Shown here piece by piece: positions 1-12,919 of a stretch of 64,000 bases of DNA. Numbering within the stretch: the first letter of the stretch is position 1; every line of letters begins with the position of its first letter. The translations under genes were made by a program, and so were the position numbers. Origin of the DNA: Perognathus longimembris pacificus (Eukaryota > Chordata > Mammalia > Rodentia > Heteromyidae); NCBI RefSeq assembly GCF_023159225.1, contig NC_063172.1:46920568-46984567 (forward strand). The letters run 5' to 3'. The notes beneath the pieces are model-generated. The model had not been told where the DNA came from. It did no database searches and saw only the letters and a list, made by a program, of their open reading frames with translations.

Positions 1-458
1 AATTAATATTTGTCAAATAGTCAAAATATTTATAAATGGACAAATTTCAATCTTGATGATCATTTTTAAAAATACATTCTTTAAGTATATGATATTAAGA
101 TTATGACTATTATTTAGTTCAGAGGTTTGTTTGCTTATCTTTTGTTTGGTTGTCCTGTCCTTTGGTGAAAGCTGAGTATTAAAATCTCCTACTACTATTG
201 TGCTTGGGTCTATCCTGTTTTGTAGGTCCAAAAGTATTTGTTTAACTTATTTAGGTGCTCCATTGTTTGGTGCATAGATATTGACCACTGTGATTTCCTT
301 TTCATAGGCCTTTCCCTTTATTAATGTGTAATGCCCTCCCTTGTATCTTCATACTGAGTTTAATGAAAAGTCTATTTTATCAGATACCAATATAGCTAGT
401 TCTGCCTTCCTGCAGGGTGCATTTTAATGGAATATTTTTTGCCATCCCTTCTCCTGGA
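1..458 (-). mobile_element. L1 ORF2 fragment, endonuclease region, inverted
   Basis: Read on the minus strand, this is part of LINE-1 ORF2 from the endonuclease domain. The frame at 13-231 contains the conserved GDFNT block, with the D and N of the APE-like nuclease active site, followed by the usual serine/proline-rich stretch. The text continues to about 458 with stops and frameshifts. It extends off the left edge of the window. It abuts a plus-strand L1 3' end at about 459, so the two could be one twin-primed insertion or two separate ones. It is a dead fragment. Confidence 0.85.
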
Positions 459-1025
459 GTATGGAAACAACCCACATGTTCCACAATTGGTGCGTGGATC
501 CAGAAAATGCGGTACCTATATATGATGGAATTTTACACAGCTATTAGAAGGAATAAAATAATGTCATTTTCAGGGAAATGAATGGAACTAGAACAAATCA
601 TGTTAAATGAGGTAAGCCAAGATCAGAAGACAAGTGGTGCATGTTTTCAGAAATTAGATCTAAAAGGCACTGGGATATGACAAACTATATAGAATTCTAG
701 ATACCCACTTACTGTTGGACCAGAAGGGGATAGCCTTAGAAGAGAATCACAAAGGTACAATACCCAAGTGCCTCTCCACATGTATATAAAATTATACACA
801 TGTACATATGCTGAAACAAACAAAATTATCTATATGCATACATATAATATATATACATATATATATCCTGAAACAAACTCCAACGGTATGAAAACAAAGG
901 ATTTTTTTCTTAATGTGTTTCTTTTTTTGTTGCTGTTGGTTTTGTATTCTTTAACTTATATATAGTGTATTCACATCCACATGTAAGGGAGGGTAGGGGG
1001 AAGGGCACAGAAGTTAAAAAAAAAA
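459..1025 (+). mobile_element. L1 3' end (ORF2 C-terminus, 3' UTR, A tail)
   Basis: Plus-strand L1 ORF2 C-terminal sequence, recognisable from the encoded text for a Trp/Tyr-rich end (roughly 500-620), is followed by a diverged 3' UTR. It ends in an A-rich tail at about 1014-1025. The coding part has decayed. The chance frame at 768-965 lies in the AT-rich 3' UTR and is not a gene. It sits head-to-head with the inverted endonuclease fragment to its left. Confidence 0.8.
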
Positions 1026-2869
1026 GGAATTACAAACACACAGAACAACTGGCAGAACTCAGGAAAAAATAAAAATATTATTTTAGAATTAAAAACTAAA
1101 CTAGAGTGAAAAATATGACTGAAGAAAGTGAACATTTGAGTCTTATATTCTTCAACTATGTGACTGGTTATTTTAATAAAAATACATTGGTTGCAAGTTA
1201 CATTTTGAAATGTATTTGAAATACTCTAACAATCAATGGTAGATATTCAAGTAATAAATCAATACCAAACATAATTAGAAAAATGTGTATTTTTAGAAGG
1301 CAGCCATGTTTTTCAAGTAAATATAACACCAATTCCATGATTTTTTAATTTTAATTTATAGGACTAAAATCATTAGTCCAGGAGTCTTTAACTCACATTT
1401 GCTGTGTGAGGAGCAGGAATTACTGCTCTCTTTTCAGTTTCTCCCTACTTTAACTCTATTAAGCCAAAATAAATTCTTGCTAAAACTTTTTATAAAGGCT
1501 AAATTAATAAATCAGAATATTGTAACAAAATAATAGTTCCAGCCATCAAAGAAATTATAGTATATTTGAGGTTAATTTTAAACAATTGTTTCTATATTTT
1601 ATTCTGTTTTCTTCTAGAGATTCAAGAATTGTTCCTTCCATTTTTATGAGAATGACTTCAATATGTTGTTCACATTTTCCCTTTCAAGCACTGTGGAAAC
1701 AGAGAGTATGATACCTTCTACTTCTGGGCTTCTCAGTAACAAACAGTATAAACTCAGTTGGCTGCTCAAAATGACAACACTTTCTCTGAAACTAACAATT
1801 AACAAATCCACAACTATATAAATTAAAGTTATTTATAAAATACCAATGAACATTAGATACAGAAGTGAAGACCAAGAGGAAAAGTCAACCAAAGCCTTTT
1901 AATATTGAGACCCTGCTAACCTAGTCTCTTTAGAAAAATATTTGATTTGTATAATAACATCAATAGGCAGAGCTATGCTAACTGGCCAAGCTTCTAACAA
2001 AATAACCAACCTATGAGTACACACATTCTGGCAAGCAGTAGCAAGCCAAACCCAGTACCAATCTGTAGTCTTTGAATAAAAGTCTTATTAGACATCTTTT
2101 AAATGACTTTACCTTATTAATATTTAGTTTTCAGTCTCTTGTTTTCTCAAAAAATTTAAGGATACTGAAAAGCACCTTTACAATTATTTAATAGTTTGAA
2201 TGCCAATAACTTTATACTAAAACAGAGAAAACTATAATGACCAGAAAAGTAAAGCCATCCACCTGGACAATAGCCCAAGTCAAACCATTTTGGCACTGTT
2301 TCATTAATAAGGATATAGATTCAGCAAAAAAATTCATGGCTTGAAATCATCTAATGGTAAATTTGACCCAAACACACTTAAAGTTCCTAGATTATTCAGG
2401 TGGACATTTTTATTAATTTATTCAAAACCAGTTAGAGCTACATTCTCTAGTCTTCATTTTTACCAAGAAAAAAGCAGCAGAATAATAAGAGTATATTGAT
2501 AGCAAGTAGTGACTTAAATGGGAGGATGGAATTAATCAAAGTAAGAAAATTGAAGTAGCCATTTATTTATAGCTATCAATCATATGCCACTGTCAAGTAT
2601 TGTCTGGAAATAAGGTTGAAACTGTTTTTCAATTGATGCTGTTCAGAGATAATGAGCTTTCTTCTTCACCTCAAGTACAGGAAAGGCCCCATTTTACTGT
2701 TCCTTAGAAGCTAAAGAAAATGAGAAAACTGCATTTATAATGCTTTCCTTTCCCTTGGTCTTTAGTTATAAGTATTTCTTTTAATTTCCTGTGCTCTTTA
2801 TCATAAATAAGAGATGTGACATCTATTCTATAACCTCATGTGATTTGTAGTTATCTCAACAAGATAACC

Positions 2870-2870
<1 letters not shown>
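1026..2870. other. Unannotated AT-rich stretch
   Basis: I see no gene, RNA or recognisable repeat here. Open frames are short and the sequence is AT-rich with many short A and T runs. Confidence 0.5.

Positions 2871-2925
<55 letters not shown>
2871..2925. repeat. (CA)n microsatellite
   Basis: An almost uninterrupted CA dinucleotide run of about 55 bp, likely length-polymorphic. Confidence 0.97.
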
Positions 2926-2926
<1 letters not shown>

Positions 2927-4440
2927 TTCTTTAGTGGGTACCTAAAATTTTTGTTATCTTAGATGGGTGGGAAACATTATTTGTACTCAGAAAATTTGTA
3001 CCTAATGGTAGTTTCCATTCCACATGCAGACTGAAAGAATTGAAAACTCACATGCTGGAAAATCCACAAATTAGATGTCAGTCTGTTTTTTAAAAATCAA
3101 GTAAGTGATCATCACAATTTCTAAACCATATTAGCATCATGCTAAGGCTTGTGGAAAAATATGAAACACAAAAAGTATAATGTCAATATACTGCAAATTA
3201 ATTAGAAAATACATTTCTATTAAAACAAAATAATAATATTCTTCAAAAAGAATGAGTTATAAGCAGCAATTAGTGTTATAAACACACTACTACTGAAATA
3301 CAGAGAAGGCAGGTTCAACAACAAATCATAGTCAAATAGTAGTAACAGTCTCAAAACCCAATCCATATGCACTTAGCCAGAGCCTGTATTTTATCAAATA
3401 TTCACAACTTGTGATTTACATACATATTCAAGTTTGAGATATTTTAAAAGTTATCCTAATCTTAGAAGTTATACTGATGAGTAGGCCAAAAATGGTAGAG
3501 ACAAAGTGGTCAGAGAATTCTAGAAAATTAGACAGGAAGGAGTAAACGCATAGAGGTCCTAAACCATATTCCAGGAAGAATTTTGGTTTCCAGATTAAAT
3601 AGGGAAAATATTTTTTCAGGAAAGGGCAAAAATCATGGAAACATAGAAGGAGTTTAGGTGAGATAAATTTAGTTGATTAAGTTGAAGGGAACCACAGAAA
3701 ACTGCTTCTGTAATATATATGATAGGATGTTCAAATTCCTCCCACTTTGAAGCTTAAAAATTTACTTACTAGCTGTTGACAGCAATATATTAGAGAGTCA
3801 ATAGAGTCTGTCTCTAAGAATTGCTTCAGTCAGTTTCATCTCTTCTTTTCCACATCCAGAGATGAAATGATACAGGGTTAAAAAGCCTTGGCTTCCTGGC
3901 CTTAGTGAGAGACTCAAAATAATCCAGCCAGTCCAGCTTCAGAGTTCCTTGTGGCACCCCAGAACTCAGAGAAGTTCCTTTCCTGTTTTGTTTTGTTTCT
4001 GTTTTTACTAAATCTTTCCCTTTTCTTTCTTTCACAGTGTTCTTCCATGAGGGTGTCTCAATTAATTTCCTGTGCCAATTCTCTGAGTCTATTTTCAGAA
4101 AACCTGACCCAATACCACTTTCCACTCTTACTAAAAAATGTTAAAAATGGGTTCAATGTATGATTTTGTTATTATCAATACCTTGGCTTCATGGACTCAA
4201 ATACATACATTCTTTAAGGTAGAGAATATATCATATTTTTAAAAAATATCTCACTAACACAAATACAGATTTAAGTATATTATAAACATTTAACTCATGC
4301 TACCTGAATTGAAATTATTTTTGAAGTTAAACCACATTAAAATTTATCTAATGTATATGAAGAGGAAAAGTACACCCTACAGGAACCATTTATAAACTAA
4401 AAAATAACAATATCAACTACATCAACTCAACTACATATCC
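2926..4440. other. Unannotated stretch
   Basis: No supported gene. The 99-codon frame on the minus strand at 3826-4125 and the 70-codon frame on the plus strand at 3951-4163 overlap each other and show no domain I recognise, so I treat both as chance. The 3830-4130 part is less AT-rich than its surroundings. Confidence 0.45.
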
Positions 4441-4492
4441 CTGTTACAGCACTTAAAACATAGTAGATACTCAATAAATGTCAGCTGACAAT
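4441..4492 (+). repeat. Possible MIR SINE 3' end
   Basis: The text with a 'cacttaaaacatagtagat' core followed by 'actcaataaatg' matches the conserved 3' end of the ancient mammalian MIR family (frequent in old mammalian DNA). Only this short part is recognisable. Confidence 0.5.
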
Positions 4493-5697
4493 GAAAAAAT
4501 TCAATCACAGCACCTAAATCGTATTGGCATCTCACAAAGTATTTACATAGACCTCTTATTTAATCTTCCTCTTAGCTTTCAACAAATGAGGCATAAGTTT
4601 TAAGTGGGAGCTACACATATACAAAAATACCTAAGTCCTCATTAGAATGTGAGGAGGAATTGGATTATATCAGGCTTCTTCTCTGTAGTGCCTAGAGGGC
4701 TTTGGGCCTGCATTTCCCAAGGACAGGTTCAGCTATGATATTCATGTAATCTTGAGTCCTGAATCAGAATCTCTGCACTTTCATTTTCTCAAACTTAAAT
4801 TTGTATTATCTTCTAACAGATTCCCATATGATGATGATAATAAATGGTCCAGTGTAGCAATTATTCATTGTATAATTCATGCTGTTACAAAGATTCTAAG
4901 AACATTCTAATGTGCTGTTGCTCAATTTTTTCTTTCTTTCTTTTTTTTTTTCTCAAAATTTGCTCAGGTTCTACTCCCAATGAGTTACAGGAGGGCAAAG
5001 TTTGCTTACTGACATTTTTCTAACATGTAGTCAGGATTGAGACTTCTGTTACCAGATAATGTTCAGGAATCCAATAATGTAGCCGAATTAGGACTACAGA
5101 AGGATAATTGAGCACCCATGTATCTTTCTCAAACCCATGGTACCTCCTTGGGGACAAAATGTCTTGTCTAAATTTCTTCATTACAACCCAAATTAGGTTG
5201 GACACTAGCAATCATCTGAAATACACGAGGACCATCACCTATGTTTCTAAAACTTGTGTAGTTAAGAACAGATGTTTGAATCAGAAAATATAAGTGGATA
5301 AACCTGAGGTTTTATCTCTTAGGATTCACTAGTATTATTCTGGAGTTGTTGACATATCATTCTCCTGGAGATTCTAGAAAGTTCTTCCACATCTTCTTTG
5401 AGCAACCATCTCCTCATGTCTGGAAGCTGCATCTTTTCAACTTCCTTCTGAATTTGGAGTATAAATGATAACCCAACTGTGCAACAAAATTATTGAATAG
5501 GAATACTAGTAAAATAACTCCTGTACTACACTCTTATGCCATTTGGGAACCAAAACCTATAAATACTTTTCTGAAAAATTATGGACACCCATCATGAGGA
5601 GTGATAAATATTGGCATCGTTAGCCACATGTGCATAACATTAGTTTTTCAACGTCACATATCAGGCTATAAAGCGCACAAATTTCATCTGAGGTGAT

Positions 5698-5714
5698 TGC
5701 CACTAGATGCCGCT
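5698..5714 (+). promoter_or_regulatory. CTCF-like motif (one core mismatch)
   Basis: The text TGCCACTAGATGCCGCT resembles the CTCF core CCACTAGATGGCGCT, but has C where the second G of the GG is expected. That position is important for binding, so occupancy is uncertain. Confidence 0.2.
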
Positions 5715-5785
5715 GATGTGTCTGGAGGCCTAGAAACTGAATTCTACAGAACTATAAAGGCATACATCTTGGAAAATAAAATGCT

Positions 5786-5800
5786 GTTACTATGGCGACC
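5786..5800 (+). promoter_or_regulatory. X-box-like imperfect palindrome (RFX family)
   Basis: GTTACTATGGCGACC is close to the RFX X-box GTTRCC-AT-GGYAAC, with two differences. It lies about 70 bp from the CTCF-like core in an otherwise unannotated region. Function is inferred only. Confidence 0.25.
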
Positions 5801-6960
5801 AGCTGAGATTATGGATAATGAGAGTACCATGTTTAACACTCTCTGAGGAGCTATTGTTCTCCACATATTGCTCTGTGCTGAACATTACTGACCTTCAAAA
5901 TGTACCAAAATCATTGGTATTTTCCTTTATAAAATAAAGGCTATTTCATTCAGTACTTTGGGTGAGTGAGAAGTTGTACATATCAGTTATTCACACATAC
6001 ATACAACATGGAAAGAAACCACCAAATGATTCAGCTTTGTTATTTTGGTGCAGAAAAGTGATTGATGACCTTAACAACTCATGAGGTCATAGTTTCTACA
6101 AATCCATAGGATTCACCAGTTTTAAAGTTCTCCCTCTTTCAAGATAGAAGAAATGGTTTAAAAAAAGTTCCATGTATTTCATTTGCATGATAGTATTATA
6201 CATATTTATATACATTTTATATTTATTATAACATGTTATATATGGTATGAATTATAGCTATATTTCACAGATACATATTATATTTATATACAAATGATTG
6301 TGTCTAATTAATAATTGCCCAAAAGTGTGTTTTCATTAAGAAAAGGCTACAAAAATTTCCAATTGAGTTAAAGAAAATCATGAAATAAGCAAATGTACTT
6401 TTGTCTAGAGCTAACAGTGGAAATTATTTTTAATCCAAATGGAAATAGAAATATTTTACATTGAAAAGTTTAGAACAATGAAGATGAGAAATGTATATTA
6501 TATATACTTATTCAAATTTCATAATGATGCCCATTATAAATACCTTAGGATAGGTGCTAAAAATGCTAGAAAAATAAAAATACGGTATATTTATTTTTTA
6601 TCATCTAGTTGTTAACTTTCAATGAATTTTTAATTTATCATATTCACAAGAAAACTGCAGAAGTAAGGTTCATACTTTTATGTTTATAAAAATTAAATGT
6701 ATTGATAATTTGCAAAAGATATAGTGATGTTCCACAAGATTAAACCACAAAAAAATTCCCTGAAAATAATTTCTTGAACTTGCATAGCACAATAAAAATA
6801 AGTTAATATATCTCAAACTTCAAGCAAGACAAAAATTAATGAACAGATTTTTCATGCCAAAAGACCTTATATAATAACAAATGAGTAATGAACGTGCCAC
6901 TTTTAATAATATATGATGGGTGTTTATTATCCTGGAAGGGTAGACCTAGTCCTACCTTTC

Positions 6961-6975
6961 AAAACCTATGAATGA
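6961..6975. repeat. Target-site duplication, left copy
   Basis: AAAACCTATGAATGA is repeated exactly at 8161-8175 and brackets the truncated L1 between them. Confidence 0.93.
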
Positions 6976-8160
6976 GATGAGGCCTTACCAAAACAAAACC
7001 GCAAAGAACCAATATCCCCCTCATCAAGTGGGCTAAAGACTTACAAAGAAACTTCTCTGATGAGGAAATGAGAATGGCCAAGAGACATATGAAAAAATGC
7101 TCTACATCACTGGCCATAAAGGAAATGCAAATCAAAACAACATTGAGATTCCATCTCACCCCAGCAAGAATGTCATATATCAAGAAAACTAATAATAACA
7201 ACTGTTGGAGGGGATGTGGCCAAAAGGGAACCCTATTTCATTGTTGGTGGGAATGTAAACTGGTTCAGCCACTCTGGCAAGGAGTATGGAGATTCCTCAG
7301 AAGGCTCAATGTAGAACTCCCCTATGACCCAGCAGCCCCACTTTTGGGTATCTATCCAAAAGCCCACAAACAAAATCACAGTAATGCCACCAGCACAACA
7401 ATGTTCATCGCAGCACAATTTGTCATAGCGAGAAGCTGGAACCAACCCAGATGCCCCTCCATAGACGAATGGATCAGGAAAATATGGTACATATACACAA
7501 TGGAATTTTATGCCTCTATCAGAAAGAATAACATTGTTCCATTTGTAAGGAAATGGAAGGACTTGGAAAAAGTTATACTAAGTGAAGTGAGCCAGACCCA
7601 AAGAAACATGGACTCTATGGCGTCCCTTATTGGGAATAATTAGTACAGGTTTAGGCAAGCCATAGCAGAGCATCACAAGGCCCAATAGCTATACCCTTAT
7701 GAACACATAAGATGATGCTAAGTGAAATGAACTCCATGTTATGGAAACAATTGTTATATCACAGTTGTAACTACTTTCAACGTCCTATGTGTATGTGTAG
7801 TTTCTATTATTGATGATGTTCTTGTATCACCTTCCTGTGGTTGTACCTACACTATCTCTGTAATCTTATCTGAGTATATTGGAAACCGTGTTTACTGGTA
7901 TTGGAAGTAGGAAATTGAAAGGGAATACCAAAATTGAGAGACACAGGGTAAAAAAAGAGAAACAACTACAAAAGCAATACTTGCAAAACTGTTTGGTGTA
8001 AGTGAACTGAACACCTCGGGGTGGGGGGGGGAAAGGAAAAGGGAGGAGAGAGGGGGGCATGAGGGACAAGGTAACAAACAGTACAAGAAATGTATCCAAT
8101 GCCTAACGTATGAAACTGTAACCTCTCTGTACATCAGTTTGACAATAAAAATTTGAAAAA
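6976..8160 (+). mobile_element. 5'-truncated L1 insertion
   Basis: A 1.2-kb LINE-1 3' end flanked by a perfect 15-bp TSD. The frame 7068-7643 (191 codons) is the ORF2 C-terminal domain. It keeps the C-x3-C-x7-H-x4-C motif (Cys46, Cys50, His58, Cys63 of the frame) and the Trp-rich end. The 3' UTR follows, with a G-rich/purine tract at about 8020-8060, an AATAAA signal near 8144 and a short A-rich tail. No endonuclease or reverse transcriptase domain is present, so it cannot move by itself. The intact TSD and open C-terminal frame suggest a fairly recent insertion. Confidence 0.93.
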
Positions 8161-8175
8161 AAAACCTATGAATGA
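8161..8175. repeat. Target-site duplication, right copy
   Basis: Exact second copy of AAAACCTATGAATGA, directly after the L1 A-rich tail. Confidence 0.93.
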
Positions 8176-8262
8176 TCTATTAAAATCTAAAATAAAATTG
8201 ACCTACAATCTCTTTGAGCCTTGTATTAAACGATTCACAGATAAACTAGGCACTCACAGATA

Positions 8263-8500
8263 AGCTAGGCTCACACCACTCATCCTAGCTACTTGGGAAA
8301 TTGATATGTGAGAATTGTGATTCAAAGCCAACCAGAGCAGAGAAATCCCTGAAACACGTATCCCCAGTTAATCACCCAAAATGTCAGAAGTTGAACCATG
8401 TCTCAAGTAGTAGCAGACTGCTAGCTTTTAGTAAAAAAGATGAAGGACAATGCTCAGGCCCAGAGTTCAAGACCCAGGACTGGAACAAAAAAAAAAAAAG
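8263..8500 (+). mobile_element. Fused 7SL(B1)-ID SINE (B4-like)
   Basis: The left half reads like a 7SL-derived monomer (GCTCACACCACTCATCCTAG, then a GAGAATTGTGATTCAAAGCC segment). The right half is the tRNA-Ala-derived ID-like body (CTCAAGTAGTAG, then GCTCAGGCCCAGAGTTCAAG). It ends in an A run at 8487-8500. The 89-codon frame at 8301-8570 is an accident of this SINE. A 19-bp imperfect tandem duplication (TCACAGATAA...) lies just upstream at about 8235-8270. Confidence 0.75.
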
Positions 8501-10635
8501 ATTTAAGGTGTCATTAGATATCATGACATGCTTCTTAACAGTAGATACACTTTTTCAAACAACAAAATGACAAGAATATATGGAAATAAGGGATATCATT
8601 AACATAGTAACCTATTATTTGTGACATAGGTTTCACACTACAAGACATTCTAAAAGTAGAAATCTGTGGCTATCCCTACTTAGCTATCACACTCATAAAA
8701 ATGTAACGAAGACATCCAGGAACTATAAACACTGGTGTTACATACTCCTACAGTGTGTTCTACTCTCTACTTTCTATAACTGTGGTTACAAAGTACCACA
8801 AACTAGAATGCTCAAAGGAGCAGAAATATATTGTTCCAGAGTTTAAGAGGCTAGGGATCTGAGATCAAGTATCAGCAAGGCCAAGGTTTCTTTAATTCCT
8901 ACTGTGAAATTTCTTCTTCTATTTTGGTAACTTTTGATAGTTTTATGGCAATCTTTGACCCAACTGGGTTTGCAATGTAGCTCTTATACTTAACCCCATT
9001 ATCATATTCTTCTTGTGTACATCTGCCTTTACATGGATATTTGTAAGGACAACAAACAAGAGTGTACTGAAGGACCTTCTTTCTTCAGTACAACCTCATC
9101 CTAACCATTTATATCTACAAATAATTTTGATTTTCTAATTTTGCTAGAAATGAAGCTAATAAACTTATACCATTCCTCTGTATATACATATATAGAGAAA
9201 TAGCTATAGCTTTATGCATATATACACACCTATGTATATATTACATACACACAAACACACATACACACAGACAGAAATGTTCAGATTAAACATAGAAGCC
9301 TCTAGTAAATATGCTACCTAACCAAAGTTATTGTAAATGGAGTTAAGCAATGTAATTTTCTCAAGTTTTCAGCATATATTTCTAGCATTTTCTTCCCAAA
9401 CTACATCAAAGATGAAACACTAATGACCTTCAACATTTCCAAAGTTCAAAGATTTTTTTCACTCATTAATTCATTCATTCTTCATCCTAAGCTTCGTTTC
9501 ATTGCTAGGTCTGGGTTGTAAATCAAGCACCCATCACAAGATTTTGAATTCAGTAGGCCTTTATAGATGGAGGTTGACCTGCTCCATCCTAACTAGATAT
9601 TGAGGTAGACCAAATAGTTATTGAATATAAAAGACCCATTTTATTAAAGTTTATAAAGAATGCAAAGGGCATTGAAAAATACATCGTTTGAAAATTACAT
9701 TTTGATTAGTTCTCCCAACCCTGATATTAATGCAACCCTTTCATCAGTTTTTCAAGGTAAGCTTTGGATTGCCATTACAGATGTTTATATAAAGAAACAA
9801 CTGTGCAGCCACATCTCTAGCAGCCTATTGGCAATCGCTCATGTCTTGCCAAACCACAGTTAAACATATCCAACACTAAACAGCTTATCATCTTTATTCT
9901 CTTACAATACTTTGGATACTTTGTATGCTACGGATTTATCTTGTCTAAACCATTGCTTTTCCATCACCCTGGCTCAAAAATCAATCTTTTCTCCTTTTTT
10001 TGAAACATTTCTTTTGTGAGGCTTCTCATTTACTCATTTTTAACTCCATGACATTTTTCTATCTATTCCCTACTCTTTATTCCCACAGAAACCAGTCTGA
10101 TTACCATTCTTAGAACATTTGCTTTCTAAACAGTATCCTGAATTGCTTTTCCAGCATATTTATTTTATTGAAGCACAAATCTGATCATGATATACCCTTA
10201 AATTAAAATCTTGTCTTTCTATGCATGAGCTAGAGAATAAAGCTCTTTGTTTAGAATTCAAGGTCTTTCATTGGTCTATTATCTCCATTTCCTATCTTCC
10301 TAATGCCCATCACAAACAGAACACTATTTTCCAACTAAAATAACTGCTGTTCAACTGAGTATTCCCAATCCTCAATGTCATTTTATTTGAATCTTAAGAA
10401 AAAAACCCTTTATCTCCCAGATAAACTCTATTATTCAGTCATAATAATTACTGTTTCTACTGGTTACATGAAAGAAGCAACTGAATTGACTTACTGCAAT
10501 TAAATTATATAGTTTGAAATTTTTCAAAATTCATACCAGTACTACATCCCAGATGTTAAGATACATACAGTCTTTTTCCATAAACTCAGTGATTATTGGA
10601 ATATTTAATGCCTGTATTATTTATGACTTAGGTTT
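8501..10635. other. Unannotated stretch
   Basis: No gene seen. The part 8775-9060 resembles an old dispersed mammalian repeat (ACAAAGTACCACAAACTAGA, later TCTGCCTTTACATGG), but I cannot name the family with confidence. Imperfect TA/CA-rich low-complexity sequence lies at 9180-9270. The 67-codon frame at 9660-9863 has no recognisable feature. Confidence 0.4.
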
Positions 10636-10905
10636 TGTTGTGAAGGTGATATACAGAGGAGTTACAGTTACATAAGTCAGGTATTGAGTAGAATTCTTTT
10701 TGAACAATGTCACCTTCTCCTTTATTTTGTACCAGTTTTTCCCCCCAACCCTCAACTTCTCAAGTTGTATAGTTCATTTCTAACATAGTGTCTCATGAGT
10801 ATCACTACTGAATTGGTTCACACTTTGTCCAACTGATTCTGTGCTTTCCCCTCCCCATCCCAAATCAGATAAACATACACAACACAAAGAGATTCCTCCA
10901 TTATT
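10636..10905 (-). mobile_element. Old L1 3' UTR fragment
   Basis: The text GATATACAGAGGAGTTACAG, the run of C at about 10741 and the pyrimidine-rich segment are the reverse complement of the L1 3' UTR seen elsewhere in this window (compare 8000-8150). It is strongly diverged and retains no coding sequence. Confidence 0.7.
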
Positions 10906-11273
10906 AGAGAAAAGTATGAATATAAACTTTAATATTTTTAAAACTAAGTATTCCTTCTCATATAAGATAAATTATAAAGTTTCATAATACTGCTTGCTAT
11001 TTTGAAGTATTTCATGACAGAATTCATTTAAAAAAATATAGCCAAAAGTAAACAACATCTGCTTAACAATCAGATTTCCAGTTATTTTTCTAACCGAACT
11101 TTATGAAGTATACATAATATTTTCATATTTACTATAGTTATTGGATTACAAAAGGAATATGTGTTCTATGTGAAGCAACAGAAAAAATAAACTTCCAGTT
11201 ATATACTCTTAAGAAATATTATGCTTTAGCTTGAATACAAACATAATTTTTGCTATTCAAAAATATTTTACAA
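10906..11273. other. Unannotated AT-rich stretch
   Basis: No gene or clear repeat; immediately precedes the 5' end of a long L1. Confidence 0.5.
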
Positions 11274-12880
11274 GGGGAGACTTCCGGGAAGACCACAGAG
11301 GAGCAGCAGATCGCTAGCTAAGCTTCCTTCTATATCCCAGTTTTACCACTCCAGAGAAACTTTTACCCATAGAAATACAGCCCAAGTAAATTATAACAGT
11401 ATAGGGATTCTGACCAGAAAGAAAAAATCCACTTTGCTGGCCTGAAAACAGATTTGAGTTCCAGGGGGTTTCAGCCACCACACCAGTGCCGGTGATAGCA
11501 CAGTACCTGGCTCTCCATGCACTTAAAGCACACAGTGGTGACCAGGAAGAAATCCTCCAGACGGCAGCACACAGACACAGATTGCAAGCAGAGCACAGAT
11601 AAACCAAAATTGCAGAGAAAGCATGAATGCCAAAGAAAAGACATTCTCACTGGCACCCACAGAGCAGCATCTAGAAGGTAGCCCTTCCCCAACCACCAGA
11701 GTGAAGTGGCAGTTTTGATTCTGGCATAGACCTAGCGAGAGCAGACTGGAAATAAAGCAGTAAACCAGGCCCGAGGCCTCCCCGCACTGTTGAGTTTACA
11801 GCCTACTCAGAGGCAGGTGTTAAAGGCAGTGGCCCCACAACAGATGGGAGGAGCCACAGTTCCTGAGACCATTCAATGTCCCCCAACTACAGAAAACACC
11901 CAACTCCTAACTGCAAGCAGTGCGAACCACAAAGCTCCAGGATTTATCTAATAGGGAGGAGTGTCAGCACCCTCCAAGCTGATCCACCCCCTCCAAGCTG
12001 AAAGCAAATCAAACCAGCCAAGCAGAGGACAGTAGACTGTACACCATCGCAAGGAAACCAGAGACTGGAAAGAGCCTACCCAAACAAGGAAGACTCCCTT
12101 TCACTTCACATGTTTGTCTGTTCTTGTTTCTTATCCATTTTTTGAAACTTTTTTATTTTTGATCTTTCATTTTTGAGTTGTTGTTTTGTTTTTGGTTATA
12201 TTTTTGTATTGTTTTATGTGTTTGTCTTTCTGTATTTTTTCTTTGTTTCTCTGTTCACATTTTTTTCTTTAAAATTGCTTTCCTTTGACTAATACCTTTA
12301 CTCTTTTCTGCTGACTCTCCATTGTTTATCATTTTATTCTTGTTCTTTCTACTGATTGTACTCTTTTTCATCTTTCCAATTCACTGAAACTAAACCAAAA
12401 TCATCATTCCCCCACTCCTGTTACTCCATTCTCTTCACTACTCCTAACTTATCCTCTTGAATTTACTTCCAAGACCTACAGACTCCATTGACCCCTAGTT
12501 ATCAGCAGACTAGATAGAAGGTATCCCTGTTCAATCTGAGAAAGTCAAAGGGGTTCACAGAGAAATCCCACCAGTTGAAAAAGAAAAAAATGTAAGAGCA
12601 AATTTGCTGATAAGTTTATAATGGTAAATAAGTAACTACTGAATACAGGGCTCAGGGTTGATTGTTCTATTAAAATTTTATTCTGAGGGGACACCAAATC
12701 TGCTTTCATGTATAAAGAAGACAGGGAACGTATCTGTATATGATTGTGAACTTCTAAGATTTATACAACAGGGCTTGGTAAGGTCTGCTTTGGGTCTTCA
12801 GTGGTGCTCACAGGTGCTTGTAGATTAACATTTCCAATCCAAATGGGCAGAAGAAGCACAAGAACGAAGTCAAGTCAAGG
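11274..12880 (+). promoter_or_regulatory. L1 5' UTR (subfamily B), promoter region
   Basis: Non-coding leader of the long L1, where the internal RNA polymerase II promoter of L1s lies in known families. The first 800 bp have mixed composition; 12110-12400 is strongly T-rich. Frames of 97 and 73 codons on the minus strand (11314-11607, 11471-11692) show no features and are treated as chance. Confidence 0.65.
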
Positions 12881-12919
12881 AATCCCATCTCACACTCAAA
12901 ATAAGCAGTAAGCAGAGCA

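Larger units (their letters stand above)
4493..6955. other. Unannotated stretch with possible regulatory motifs
   Basis: No gene is visible. T-rich runs occur near 4930-4955. The 5640-5900 part has a more balanced base composition and contains a CTCF-like core and an RFX/X-box-like palindrome, listed separately. The remainder to 6955 is very AT-rich. Confidence 0.45.

Noticed and set aside
3826..4163. Overlapping frames on both strands
   Set aside because: No domain, no family resemblance, and each is the shadow of the other.
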